From assembly GCF_000801105.2 (NCBI RefSeq), contig NC_079517.1, forward strand, positions 15,810,001 to 15,874,000: 64,000 nt of DNA. The letters are read 5' to 3'. Shown piece by piece: positions 22,700 through 35,500 of this stretch. Origin of the DNA: Raphanus sativus (Eukaryota > Streptophyta > Magnoliopsida > Brassicales > Brassicaceae). A program made the translations under genes and the position numbers. The notes under the pieces were generated by a model. That model was not told the DNA's origin. It worked only from the letters and a program-made list of their open reading frames with translations, and did no database searches. Position 1 is the first letter of the stretch. Every line of letters starts with the position of its first letter.

Positions 22700-24120
22700 A
22701 CTGATTTAATGGGATATGGGAAAAGGTGAATGAAGCTAAAAGTATCCAGAAACAAAATCACTGTAAATGGAAGAGAAGAAAATAAACTTACTAAAAATTA
22801 AATACTAACCAAAGATTATTATTTGTAGACAAAAATACATAGGTTTAGTTAAATTGATAAAAAGTAGCTATAAATATGTATTTTATTCTACTATCAGGTT
22901 ATATATATATATATATATATATATTCAAAGACATGATCCTATTTTTCCTCAAACATTATCTAATAAAAACTTATTATTAAAACTAATCCTATATATGTTC
23001 AACAAATTTACTACATATTGTTTTCTTTATTTTCACTCATCTTAACTACTTTATTAATTACTCTCTTCTAAATAATTTGGCAGTATTTGTTATAAAAATA
23101 CAAAATAGAACTTACTTATTTTTAAATATTCTATTATATCTTTTACATTCTTTTTCTCCATATTTTGAACTAATTCATTAATTGTTTTTATCATGATAAT
23201 TTGATATCATTTATTTAACGTATTAAACATAATAATTATACATGTTTAAATGAATAATCTTCGTCCGTGATAATAATTCAAACCAACAAACAAATTTTTA
23301 TTATTCGTTTACATATTTTAAGTAAGGATATTCAGATATTCGTACGTATACAGATCAGTTCTTCGGTTATCAAGTGTTTTGAATTTTAATACTCGGGTAT
23401 CATAAATTTTGAATTGAATTCGAGTTGGATCTTTCAAAATCCGGATGATTTTGATTATGATACGCAGGAACTTAAAAAGAATTATATGTTTAGAAATATC
23501 ATTAAACAATTTGTTAAAATATAAAAACTAACATTTGCGCGACCGCGCATATCAAACACTAAATCCTATTTTAAATTTAGCACTGTTTGACTAATTTTTT
23601 TGTAATATTATTTTTTTACCATATACATTCTGATATGTAAATAATAATATTATCTATCTTTTTAATGATATTATCTAATTAGGTTAAAATTATTTTTGTT
23701 CCTTCAAACAATTACATTCATGTTAAATATGTACTCATTTTATCTTTCTTTTGAAAACATATGTATTCATTTGAGTCTTTGACTATACAAAATGAATATT
23801 TTTGGTAATTTTTGATATACTATCAGTAATTTTGAAAATCAAATATTTATGCATAAAAAGTAAAATTAAATATCCGCACGGGTGTGCTAGTCAAATCAAG
23901 CTGTATCTTCCTTTTGAAAACATATGTGTTCATTTTTAAGAATAAAAACATGTATTGATCATTGTATACTTATATGAGTTTTGAGTCTTTGCCTACCATT
24001 AAACCATTAATTTATATTCCATTTCCCCTTAATATTCATTTTCTCTAAAAGCCTAAAAAACTGAAAAAACGAAACTTTTAATAGAAATAAAATCGGCAAA
24101 AATATTAACCCTCTCTTTTC
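22700..24120. other. AT-rich intergenic DNA upstream of ASK21
   Basis: No gene seen. It holds a (TA)n microsatellite at about 22899-22924. A possible Helitron 3' end lies at 23875-23890 (listed separately). A GCGCGACCGCGC palindrome near 23536 may be the end of another. Confidence 0.45.
23875..23890 (+). mobile_element. Possible Helitron 3' terminus
   Basis: CCGCACGGGTGTGCTAG followed by T: a short GCAC/GTGC hairpin right before CTAG at an A/T target, as at Helitron 3' ends. No matching 5' TC end was found, so the element's length is unknown. Confidence 0.4.
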
Positions 24121-24129
24121 TCTCTCTTA

Positions 24130-24245
24130 TCCGCTCCTGTCCTGTCCTCTTCCTCTGTTCCGCCGCCGCCGTCACCCTCCGCCAGATTCAATCCTCTCAT
24201 CCGCCGCCGCCGCCGCTACCACCACTCATTACCTCCTCCGCCTTG
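24130..24245 (+). promoter_or_regulatory. ASK21 5' UTR with CCG repeats
   Basis: A pyrimidine- and CCG-rich leader (runs of CCGCCGCCGCCG) follows the AT-rich upstream DNA. A GT donor-like AAGGTACGA near 24247 suggests a 5' UTR intron reaching the exon that contains the ATG. Confidence 0.5.
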
Positions 24246-24555
24246 TAAGGTACGACACGCTTGTATCCGCGTATCTATTGATTCATTTCGATTCTTCATC
24301 GTTCGTATCTTTCTCTACGCGTCTGCTATTGTCCAACTCTTCATTGTATCAATTGAGCTGGGCACTTATCTCCCCTACGTTTCAAATCAAATTAGTTTTT
24401 TCGATTTCGCGCTCAGATTGTGTTTGGGGCTTTAGGGTTTTCGCTAATTCGATTGAATCTTTCTTGAAAATGAAAGTTGCTAAAAAAACAGAACCTTCCA
24501 GGTTTGCTATTGGAAGCTTAGTACCTGAAGAGACTGGGGCTCTCTCTTCAAATCA

Positions 24556-26617
24556 ATGTCGGAAGCTGATATGTCCATCATTAAACCTGAGGTAAATAAA
24601 AGCTTCTTTTTTTTTTTTAGTGTTGGGACTTTATTGTCTTACCATCTCGAAAGTGATGGCAACAAGGACTTAATGCTGTCTCAGCTAGTATTTATTGAGG
24701 AAGTCTGTTAGATATTCTTCTGATATGTAGTAGGATAGGAAGATCAGTTGATTTACTTTTTTTAACCTTGAACTCAAGACTCAATTAGTTTTTTTGTTGG
24801 GGGGGTATGAACACAGATGATGATGAAATCTTATATATGGCTTGAAACTGCGGATGGATCAATCCAACAAGTGGAGCAAGAGGTTGCAATGTACTGTCCC
24901 ATGATATGTCACGAAGTGCTACAGAAGGGTCTCGGTGCTGGATCTTCTAAGAACTGTGCGATTTCCCTTCCTCAGCGAGTCAATCCTGCCATGTTAAGCT
25001 TGATTCTCGATTACTGCAGATTTCATCAAGTTCCTGGACGTTCTAATAAGGTTTGTCTTCCAAAAATGGTGACATTGATAAATTATATGCCCCATTTATT
25101 CATATGATTGTTAATTACTATTTAGGAGCGTAAAGTTCATGATGAAAAATTCATCCGGATGGATACAAAGCGGCTTTGTGAGTTGGCCTCAGCCGCTGAC
25201 AGTTTGCAGTTGAAGCCTTTGGTTGATCTTTCTAGTCGTGCTCTTGCTCGGATTATAGAGGGCAAAACCCCTGAGGAGATACGTGAAATTTTTCATTTAC
25301 CTGATGACCTTACTGAGGTATCTAGTCATCTCTTTTTTAGAATGTTACATTCATCTTTATTGTATTTAATTGGTTATAATTTATCAGGAGGAGAAATTAG
25401 AGCCTCTGAAGAACTTGATGGATGATCCACGTATCCGACTCTTGAATAGATTGTATGCTAAGAAACGAAAGGAGTTGAAAGAAAGAGAAAAACTTAAGGT
25501 TTGTCTAGGACTTTGCTCTATGTTAGGAACTTGGTTTGTAAGATTGGACTTTTGCAGTAGCTTTATACCTTTTTGGTATGTCCATGTCCCCAGGGTAAAG
25601 AGGTTGAAGAACGAGTCGACGAGCGTTCTGTAGATGACCTTTTATCGTTTATTAATGGCAAAGGTACTTTTCCTATCTTCATATCTCTCTCCATTATGCC
25701 ATGTTCCTTTTCTCCTTCGAGTTGTTCAATTCCATAGTCGATGGCACCACATATTAGTTCATGTATTGAGTCTACTTTGATGCTTACATTACACTAGTCT
25801 ATTGTTTATAAGACTCGTTTCTAGTTGCTGAGTGCTTGTTATGGGATTCTCACCGTCTTGTGCTGTAATCTCTTAGGCTACTTGTTGCACGAATCCTTGT
25901 TGATATCTTGATTTATCTTTCGCAGATCACAAGGTGGTAAAGACTTCCAAGAACAAAAAGAAGAACAAGAAAAGGAAGGAGCATAAAAATAAGGTTTAAA
26001 CTAGTTTCTCTCTGATTGCTCTTGGTTGGAAGAAATAAATAATCTGAATGTGTTCTTTCTGCTTAGGATTCACATAAATTGCATTCCAAGCAACAAGGTG
26101 TCCAAATTGTTGATGAGACTGCGTCCAGCTTGGGAGGGGTATCTAACTTACCCAGTATGGAAGATGATATTTTTTCACTGCAGACCGACTCTGAAGATGG
26201 TTATGTAGATGATGGAATGGATCCAGTTTTGAAGGAAATGCTTGATAGGTAAGTATCCCTCGTTAGTTAAAACTCTTCACAGCGCCTTAAAAACAATAAA
26301 TGGTGAACATCACTTAATTACAGGGAAGTAGAGGATTTTGCTCGGAGATTGAACTCAAGTTGGGTTCTATCTTCAGGACAAGAAAGGCAGCCTGTGCACT
26401 TTTCCATAAACGGCAATGGAGCAACAAGGCGATTAACAGGTACACACACACCACAAGGTTTTTCTCAGGGTTAATCTATATGCATCACAAAGGTGAAGTT
26501 GAACTGAATCACTTATCATATCGAGTGTTGGATATAGCTATAGATGACTGATGGGAGAGATAGTTCAGTTTGCCTTCCATTTTGAACATTGAAGGTCCAG
26601 CTGCAGGACACAAATGA
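24556..26617 (+). CDS. ASK21: SKP1-like protein 21 (SCF ubiquitin ligase subunit)
   Basis: Nine coding exons: 24556-24591, 24817-25050, 25126-25317, 25388-25498, 25594-25663, 25926-25993, 26067-26248, 26324-26439 and 26595-26617. They join in frame to 343 residues. It starts MSEADMSIIKPE; the frame is open upstream to another ATG near 24470, but this start matches Arabidopsis ASK21. The N-terminal ~150 residues are a SKP1/BTB-POZ fold (WLETADGSIQQVEQEVA) plus the Skp1 dimerisation helices (KTPEEIREIFHLPDDLTEEE), which bind cullin 1 and F-box proteins. The long C-terminal extension is unusual for SKP1 and carries a basic nuclear-signal-like KKKNKKRKEHKNK and an acidic part. The last coding exon is only 23 bp. 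It corresponds to At3g61415. Confidence 0.93.
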
Positions 26618-28397
26618 AGCTGATAACTCCTAAGCCCAATGGCTGGAACAGTTTTGGTGATCCCCCCCACATTTAGATTGTAAGCAATTAGAGAGAGAGT
26701 GGTGTTCTTTCATGGGTGTCCCCTCCTGTAATATATTTGCTTTGTTATTCTCATAAACTGTTAATCTTTCGTTGATCCGAGAGTTTAGGATGCAGTTTTG
26801 CTTCTCTTTTGATCAACCTTTGTATACCACCCTTTTTTAATTATTTATTGGTTACCTTTCTGTATTTTCTTAAACTAAAGAATAATTACATGAAGAGGAT
26901 GAGTCCCCATTGTCTTTATCATCACAAACCTCTCTCACACAGCTTCACCTCACTTGAATGGGTTTTACAATTATTACATACATGTATTTACAGATGTGAT
27001 CAAGATTTTGCAGCTTTATGTTCTCTGTCTTCTTCTTCCTCTGTAGTTTTTCAGGCAATGCTGGGGCAATAACACTGCTGATGGTTTTGGATGGCGAGTT
27101 CCAGAGTTTTGTGGAGTGATCAGTAAGGTTATCATACCTAGTCCCATCCCCGCTTCACTGGTAGATCGGCACTGTGAAAGGCAACTCACGAGTCAGGTGA
27201 AATGCAAATTAAAGAGGAAAACTATATCAAAAAGTGAAAGGGTTCGCTCTTGTTCAGGATCGCATGTCTTACAGGTAAAGAGGGAGGAAATGAGTGGTTT
27301 GATTTCTCTTTGTTATGCTTGATGAAGCCTCAGATCCTCCAACGTATGACAATGTTACCAGCAGACCATGAAGAACTGGTTCGTGATGTTCTCTCCTCCA
27401 CCTCGCTTTTCCCCTTTGAACGTCAACTCTGCATATCTAATTTGGAGCTACTTCGCGAGGACACAAGCCTCTGAAAGTTAGATATTTAGAGTTGAGAGAG
27501 CTTGACTTCGTCCATTCTAGCTTCCCTACATTGGTTCCACACATGTATCGCTACTAAAGCACTCAACTACTGTCTCTATATAGCTATGAAAAAGAGGACT
27601 CTTGGCTTGAACCTTGTATGGATGGGATGTCCTTGGCAGATAAACTGAATTTGACAAGTCGCAGATGCGTGTTAGCAGTCCAAGATGGCTTTTCTCGACC
27701 TCTATTTATCCAATCTTCCTGTAAAATTGATCAACACCGATGTCAAATTCGAGAGGGGTATAAAGAGAAACAGGTGAAGAAGCAACACAAAAGGCTGAAG
27801 CCTAAGAAGACACAATACGTTGAATAGTGTTTGTCTGCAGATGCTCTTCATTATGAACTTCCTTACTCTGTTCTAAAAAATCATCTGCAGAACTTCTCTG
27901 TGAGGACCTGAAAAGCAATTCTCCTTAAAAATGGCACAAACTTCATATCTCATCTGTGTATACACATACCCTTTTTTGCAGGCACAAACTTCATATCCCA
28001 TCATGACTTACAAACAATACATATATTACAATTTTACAAATGACTGGCTCATGCCAAACACGGCTAGTGATAGGACAATGAGTGAAGTATTACAAAACGT
28101 AAAAAAAAGAGAGAAAAAAACACATGAGAAAAAAAGACACTTGAGGACTTTAAGCTCCTTTTGATCTATTCAATGACTCAGGGAGCTATCTCGAAGGCAT
28201 TCTTAATAGAAAAAAGACAATATCGTAATAAAAAAAGTTTACATTACAGAAGACCGACTCACCAAACAACACCGGCTAGTTATTGGACAATGGGTGAACG
28301 TCAAAACCATATAAAACACACAAAACATCCCCATTAGAGATGCACCAACACTTTCAAACTCGGGTCTTAACAATGAGTGAGCTTCCTTAGTTAGCCA
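26618..28397. other. Intergenic region with an unrecognised coding-like relic
   Basis: Besides the 3' flank of ASK21, 27040-27830 on the plus strand contains several short frames of gene-like composition, for example at 27328-27474 (MLPADHEELVRDVLSS) and 27618-27827 (MDGMSLADKLNLTSRR). They are broken by stops and I cannot name the family. Near the U-box gene, 28050-28205 is a diverged partial copy of that gene's 3' end. Confidence 0.45.
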
Positions 28398-30678
28398 CTA
28401 AGGAACTCCTTTTGATTCAATCTTTAACAAGCAGAAGATCTGGTTCAGTGATTCAGGAGCTTCTTGAAGCCATTCTTGGATTGCAGATCGAAGGGAAAGA
28501 TTTGGAACCAAGCTGGTGTGAGGAAGCCTTTTGTTTGTCATTGGAGAAGTCTGGTGTCCTCTATCTAACCAATCACGTATGGCCTCTCCTTCATATGTAA
28601 ATCCGTCTGCTGCTACCTGTGGATCCTCCATCACATCCTGCAAACATAATATTGATTATTTTATGATTACAACATTTTGATCATTTACAATGATTCTTTA
28701 CCTGTGTAATGGGACATAAGAAGTATTGAGGCAGTTCAAGGTCCTTAGAGGGAGACACTTCCTCTCCCTCGCTTTTAATCTTCAGCTTTGATACTTTGCT
28801 AAGCTTTCTCTTCAACTCTTCATGTTCAGCTCTAAGTCTTATCAACTCTTCCATTATTAACCTATTTTTGCCTTGAAGCTCTCTATTCACCATATTAGAT
28901 TCAGCAATTCGTGTCTCGGATTCTGATCTGATCTTTTCAAGTTCTTCTCTCTCTTTTTTCAGTGCCTTCTTTGTTGCTTTCCTACGCTTCAACTCACTGT
29001 GATAATTATTTTCCAATTCTTTAGCCTACATTTATGGTCATACACAAAGAGTTATAAGATGTTAAATACTTCCAAGCTAATTAAATAAACATGTTATAGT
29101 AACTTATATATATACCCTTTTGATTGCATCAATTGCAGATTTTTCAGCTTCTTCACGTTTAGACGCCTCAATGAGTGTCTCCCTTTTTGCTCTCTCAGCT
29201 TCTATGAGAGCTACTTGGATCCGAACATCATCTTTAGGCATACTCGAACTTGGAAAACTTTCAGCTCTTTTAGTTATCTTGGATTGGCTCAAAGAACTTG
29301 ACGATGTACCTTCTAGATACAAGATTTCTCTTATTCTAGCTTCTCTGCATCAAAATCATACACTTGTTTAGTGTAAGTCACAAGCAAGGCTCAATTACCA
29401 TACCTAAACAATGACTACTACTTTTGTAGTTAGCACAAAAGAAGATGAAAATTTGACACAGAATTGGCCAAAACCTTGTAAAAATTAGGTATCCATTGCA
29501 GGGAAACCATATATGGCAAGTATCTGGCGCTTCTCTGCGAATGTAAATAGCTTTCTTGGACTTCAAGTCTCTCATTTTCCTGCAAAGTTTTGAAGTCTTT
29601 ACTTGATCAATAGATCCATACTTGGCAAAAAGTTGACTCCATGCTACTTTTAAACCACTTACATTGAATAGTGTCTATCAGCTGCTGCCCCCATGACAAG
29701 TTTCTTAATTCCATGCTGAGATATCAATTGGAGGATACCTTCCTCTATGGAGTCCATTTCAATATATATCTTCTCTGCTCTGACCTAATCAATTCACAAT
29801 TTAACTTGAGATTCAAGAAATCAAAACATCTCTTGTAACAATCAAGAACATATGGATAAACCTAACCATTTCACAATTAAACTTGTGATTCAAGAAACCA
29901 TAACATCTCTTATAACTACTAAGAACATATGGATAAACCTAATCATTTCACAATTGAACTTGAGATTCAAGAAACCAAAACATCTCTTGGAACAATCAAG
30001 ACATATGGATACCATCAGTATAGTCTCAAATTATTTATAAACCATGTTTAAACATGTAATGATAATACTTTTAAAAAGTTAATAGTTTCATTCATATATG
30101 TTCATTTTTTTAAAACTACAGTCCATAAACTTAGGAGTATAATTCATACTTCAAAACGCTTAGACCCTAATTTATACATCTATTTTCTAAAAAAAAGAAA
30201 TATTTTAGAATCGGGATCTTGTTCGACCGTTTCTGCCTAAGATATAAATTATACCTGCATTTGCCTGCATATATGAAGGTACTTGTCCAGATTATTAAGT
30301 GCTCTATTCTTCTTTTTTCTATAACGCCGCAGTTTCTGCTCGTGGAACCTTGCTCCCGCTTGAAATCAAGAAAACAAGATTCAATTATTTTAACCAAAAA
30401 TATCTAACAAACTCTGCACAAAACGAATATATATACTTACGGACTGAGATATGAATCGGTTGATGAACATAGACGATGCAAAACTCTCTGCCTCCAGTGT
30501 TTTGTATCGCCCAAACGAGACTAGACTTGCACTCCAGATCTCTCTTTGTCACTGCTACATAGATCTTCTCATCCATCACCGTCTCTCTTTTGCTGATCTC
30601 CATTGATTCACCGTCATAGCGGCCACCATCTCTTGTTGATCCAGCCATTTTCACATTTTCTTGAATCTCTAACTTCAT
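28398..30678 (-). CDS. PUB36: U-box protein with USP-like N-terminal domain
   Basis: Seven exons on the minus strand: 30441-30678, 30255-30358, 29663-29784, 29475-29579, 29116-29344, 28702-29025 and 28398-28637. They join in frame to 453 residues; a second in-frame ATG at 30648 would give 443. An N-terminal universal-stress-like domain comes first (YVAVTKRDLECKSSLVWAI, HICRQMQ, IKKLVMGAAADRHYS). A long coiled coil rich in Glu/Lys/Arg follows (about residues 190-370). The C-terminal U-box is FLCPITQDVMEDPQVAADGFTYE and WLDRGHQTSPMTN. There is no kinase domain, unlike many relatives. It is probably an E3 ubiquitin ligase. It corresponds to the At3g61390/At3g61410 pair; the symbol is the closest match from memory. 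Intron 2 has a 77-bp minisatellite at its acceptor. Confidence 0.85.
29785..30015 (-). repeat. 77-bp minisatellite (3 copies) at the end of U-box gene intron 2
   Basis: Three copies of a 77-bp unit, with the plus-strand pattern CCTAA(T/C)CA(A/T)TTCACAATT...AAGAACATATGGATAAA. The AG acceptor of exon 3 (29785-29786) lies at one end. Equivalent AGs are present at 29862-29863 and 29939-29940. Confidence 0.85.
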
Positions 30679-31175
30679 CGTCACTCCCCTTCCGCATAAA
30701 AATCTGAGTAATCCTGCAGAAATGAGTGGTAAAGGTTTGATCTAGCTAGCACAGTATTTTATAAGCCAAAACTATTCAACTTTCAAATATATATAGTGAG
30801 AGAAGCAAAAGGCTTCGATTATAAGACAAAACACGTTATCTGATCACTAATCCGTATTAATTTTAACCTTATCATAGAAGCGTAATCACATTATTACTTA
30901 GAAACCTATGAGTAGATAAGACACTTACTACAAACTTCAAAGAACCGACCAACTTAATAATCTGAAAGTGATGTTCGGTCTCTGTCAAGAGAATTTAAGA
31001 ACATAGGAAAGTGAGATAGAAATTTCAAATTTGTACAAAAAAGTCTGAGAACATTCTTAAGGTCTCATGTCGTCCAGCGTTACGTATGCATGCTTACTTC
31101 AGCGCCAATTTTATGTTTTACGGTTATGACCCTGACAATAAACTTTTAAATTGTGATAATAATAGAATGTATTTC

Positions 31176-31212
31176 GAATATTCTTTTTTTTTTGATAAAA
31201 AAGAATATTCTT
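31176..31212 (-). mobile_element. Micro-retroposon footprint, 10-bp duplication
   Basis: GAATATTCTT (31176-31185) is repeated at 31203-31212. Between the copies are 17 bp: eight T, GAT and six A. Confidence 0.4.
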
Positions 31213-32145
31213 CCTTAAGAAAAAATAAAGAAAATCACTGGATTAAAACTCAAAATTTTATATAATGAATGTAACTATATAGAGGTCTCCTAGGTAGTTT
31301 AGTTTTCAATTTTACTTCAAAATCATTTAGCAAACAAAGTGTATACAACTGAAATAATGTTCTTGTAAAGAACAAAACTTAGATTCACAGTTTAGGGTAA
31401 ATATTTAAATTTACTGCATTTTTATCACCAATCAAAAATGCCACCATAGTAATAAAAATATTAAATTCTTTAAAAAGTCTATAAAAGTAAAAAAAAAATC
31501 TTAATTTTAATGACGTTAACACCACTAACAAAATCTCAAACTTTAAATCTAAATCCTAAATCCAAATGTTATACCCTATCTTCCAAACCAAAACTCTAGA
31601 TCTTAAACCAAAACTCTAAACTTAAACTCAAACATTATACTCTAAACACAAATTCTAAACACTAAACCTAAATCATATAGTCTAAACTCAAACCTTAGAT
31701 ACTAATTTATTTAAATTTTGATCGGGGGTGAATGTAAGTTTTGTTCAATTGTAAACTGGTCTCCTAACTTATTTAACTTTTTGGTTCTCTTGTAAACTGG
31801 TCTTGTAACTTATTTAACTTTAAATAGTGATCTCAGTGATGATGATTTTGCTTGAACAATTTATGCGTAGTTTAGAGTGTAATAATTGAAGTTATCTTTT
31901 TCGGATGAAATAAAAATAATTGTTTCCTTGGAATTTTTAAATTTGTGGTCAAACACAGAATTTTGAAAAAAAATATGTACACTTAGAAGTTAAAAGCAGT
32001 TATTTCATAATATCAAAGCATAGACTTATGAAGTCTAATTAAAAATCCACGAACTTTATGATTATAATTTTCGTCCCACATCTTTTAAATTTAAAGTTAG
32101 TCGCTTACCTTTTATTTTGATTTTTGAGTTTTAAATTTTAGCTCT

Positions 32146-32190
32146 AAAGACCATCACTATTGTTTGACAAAAAGAAAGACCATCACTATT
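32146..32190 (+). mobile_element. Micro-retroposon footprint, 16-bp duplication
   Basis: AAAGACCATCACTATT (32146-32161) is perfectly repeated at 32175-32190, around the 13-bp insert GTTTGACAAAAAG. The insert resembles just the 3' tail of Brassicaceae LINE/SINE copies. Confidence 0.6.
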
Positions 32191-32312
32191 AAGGGTATCT
32201 CAACTTCAGTATTTCACAATTTTCCAACGAAATTATAAGCTTATTTATCGAAAGATAAGTCAAATAAGACAGCTTTGAATTTCATTAGACTCTCTCCCTC
32301 AGACACGCATAT

Positions 32313-32384
32313 AACAACGAAACAAAACTAAATAAGACAGCTTTGAGTTTGCCCCAAAAAAAAACAACGAAACAAAACTAAATA
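32313..32384 (+). mobile_element. Micro-retroposon-like footprint, 22-bp duplication
   Basis: A 22-bp sequence (32313-32334) is repeated exactly at 32363-32384, around a 28-bp insert ending in CCCC plus A7. Part of the insert (AAGACAGCTTTGA) also occurs just upstream at about 32267, so local duplication could explain it instead. Confidence 0.4.
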
Positions 32385-32583
32385 GATAAATTTGCATGCA
32401 TTTAAGAAAACATTTCAAAAATTAATTATCTGGTGGTTAGTAGTCTAAATAATAAATAAATAAAATAAAGACAAACATCGCTGTATAGTTTGCATACTAG
32501 GATATGACCCGCGCTTTGCGCGGGGTGAAAGAAATAATGAATAGTTTTACGTAGATAATATTAATTTGTTAATTATTAATCTA

Positions 32584-35500
32584 CATATATAGTATGCATG
32601 TGTAAAATATGATAAAAGTGAGAAAATGATAACACGAATATATGCATTAGAGGATACAAATAACAAACATCATGTCTTATGTTGAAAAGTTGAGGATCGA
32701 CATATTGAAAAAAAATAAGATTATAGTATGGATTTGTATTTCTTTCAAAATAAAAGAATCTATCTAAATTTTGGAATGGGTCTTTCACTTAAAACTTATA
32801 AAACATAATTATTTTCATAATATAAGTGCAGAATAATATTAAAAACATAAATAAGACAATAAAACTCGATAATAATAAAACAGGAAAAGAGCGAAAAACA
32901 ATTAAAAAACATTAAAACATCAGAATCGCCGCTTAGTAAAATTAAAATCCATTGTCTGCAATCATATAAAGAGGAAAAACAAAGTTTAGTAGCATAAACA
33001 TTTACATATTTAATTAAGAAACTAAGTGAATTAAATATAATACCTCTTCCTGAAAGCATAGATTTCTCTGTGACTTCCATATTGCCATTTTCATTGTGAA
33101 GATTTTAAGGTCGTAATTATGGAAACATTTTGAACATATGTTACGTTTTAAAATCGATGCATTAAGAATGTTTCAGTTACGTTTTCATTTATATAGTTTT
33201 TGTTAAAAAAAATTGAAAAATTGTTTTTGTTTCCAAAAAATGTTACGTTTTTTACTTTGATTCGTGATGGGCATTTAAGATGTTTGTTAAAATATATGCA
33301 TTATAAAATATGCATTATTAACATATATTTCTTAATATTATTTCAATTATATGTTGGTCTCCTTCCTAAAACATCCATAATGTGTGTGTTTTTGTTTTGA
33401 CTTTTTTCGTTTGATCTTTTAAAAAAAACATATATAGTATGCATGTGTAAAATATGATAAAAGTGAGAAAATGATAACACGAATATATGCATTAGAGGAT
33501 ACAAATAACAAACATCATGTCTTATGTTGAAATGTTGATGATCGACATATTGGAATAAAATAAGATTATAGTATGGGTTTGTATTTGTTTCAAAATAAAA
33601 GAATCTATGTAAATTTTGGAATGTGTCTTTCACTTAAAACTTATAAGACATAATTATTTTCATAATATAAGTGTTTAATAATATTAAAAAAAATAAGACA
33701 ATAAAACTCGATAATAATAAAACAGCAAAAGAGCGCAAAACAATTAAAAAACATTAAAAACATCAGAATCGCCGCTTAGTAAAATTAAAATCCATTGTCT
33801 GCAATCCTATAAAGAGGAAAAACAAAGTTTAGTAGCATAAATAATTTTTTTTTGAATTGAGTAGCATAAATATTTATTTATCTAATTAAGAAACTAAGTG
33901 AATTAAATATAATACCTCTTCCTCAAAGCATATATTTCTCCGTGACTTCTATATTGCCATTTTCATTGTGAAGACTTTAAAGTCGTAGTTATGGAAACAT
34001 TTTGAACATAGGTTACGTTTTAAAATCGACTCATCAAAAATGTTTCAGTTACGTATTCATTTATATAGTTTTTGTTAAAAATTTTGAAAAATTATTTTTG
34101 TTTCCAATTTGTTTCCAAAAAAATGTTACGTTTTTACTTTGCTTCGTGATGGGCGTTTAAGATGTTTGTTAAAATATATGCATTATAAATATGCATTACT
34201 AACATAGCTTTCTCAATATTATTTCAATTATATGTTGGTCTCCTTCCTAAAACATTCATAATGTGTGTGTTTTTGTTTTGACTTTTTCTGTTTGATCTTT
34301 TTAAAAAAAAACATATATAGTATGCATGTGTAAAATATGATAAAAAGTGAGAAAATGATAACACGAATATATGCATTAGAGGATACAAATAACAAACATC
34401 ATGTCTTATGTTGAAAAGTTGAGGATCGACATATTAGAATAAAATAAGATTATAGTATGGGTTTGTATTTGTTTCAAATAAAGAATCTATCTAAATTTTG
34501 GAATGGGTCTTTCACTTAAATCTTATAAGACATCATTATTTTCATAATATAAGTGCTGAATAATATTAAAAAAAAATAAGACAATAAAACTCGATAATAA
34601 TAAAACAGCAAAAGAGCGAAAAACAATTAAAAAACATTAAAAACATCAGAATCGCCGCTTAGTAAAATTAAAATCCATTGTCTACAATCATATAAAGAGG
34701 AAAAACAAAGTTTAGTAGCATAAATATTTACATATTTAATTAAGAAACTAAGTGAACCTCTTCCTGAAAGCATAGATTTCTCCGTGACTTCCATATTGCC
34801 ATTTTCATTGTGAAGATTTTAAGGTCGTAGTTATGGAAACATTTTGAACATATGTTACGTTTTAAAATCGATGCATCAAGAATGTTTCAGTTACGTTTTC
34901 ATTTATATAGTTTTTGTTAAAAAAATTTGAAAAATTGTTTTTGTTTCCAAAAAATGTTACGTTTTTACTTTGCTTCGTGATGGGCATTTAAGATGTTTGT
35001 TAAAATATATGCATTATAAAATATGCATTATTAACATAGGTTTCTTAATATTATTTCAATTATATGTTGGTCTCCTTCCTAAAACATCCATAATGTGTGT
35101 GTTTTTGTTTTGACTTTTTTCGTTTGATCTTTTAAAAAAAAACATATATAGTATGCATGTGTAAAATATGATAAAAGTGAGAAAATGATAACACGAATAT
35201 ATGCATTAGAGGATACAAATAACAAACATCATGTCCTATGTTGAAAAGTTGAAGATCGACATATTGGAATAAAATAAGATTATAGTATGGGTTTGTATTT
35301 GTTTCAAAATAAAAGAATCTATGTAAATTTTGGAATGTGTCTTTCACTTAAAACTTATAAGACATAATTATTTTCATAATATAAGTGTTTAATAATATTA
35401 AAAACCATAAATAAGACAATAAAACTCGATAATAATAAAACAGCAAAAGAGCGCAAAACAATTAAAAAACATTAAAAACATCAGAATCACCGCTTAGTAA

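Larger units (their letters stand above)
30679..32496. other. AT-rich intergenic DNA upstream of the U-box gene
   Basis: No gene seen. 31515-31700 is a degenerate run of CTAAA(C/T)C(C/T)(T/A)AAA-like motifs, a telomere-like low-complexity pattern common in Brassicaceae repeats. 31745-31815 holds a ~43-bp tandem duplication. Three small A- or T-tailed insertions with target duplications are listed separately. Confidence 0.5.
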
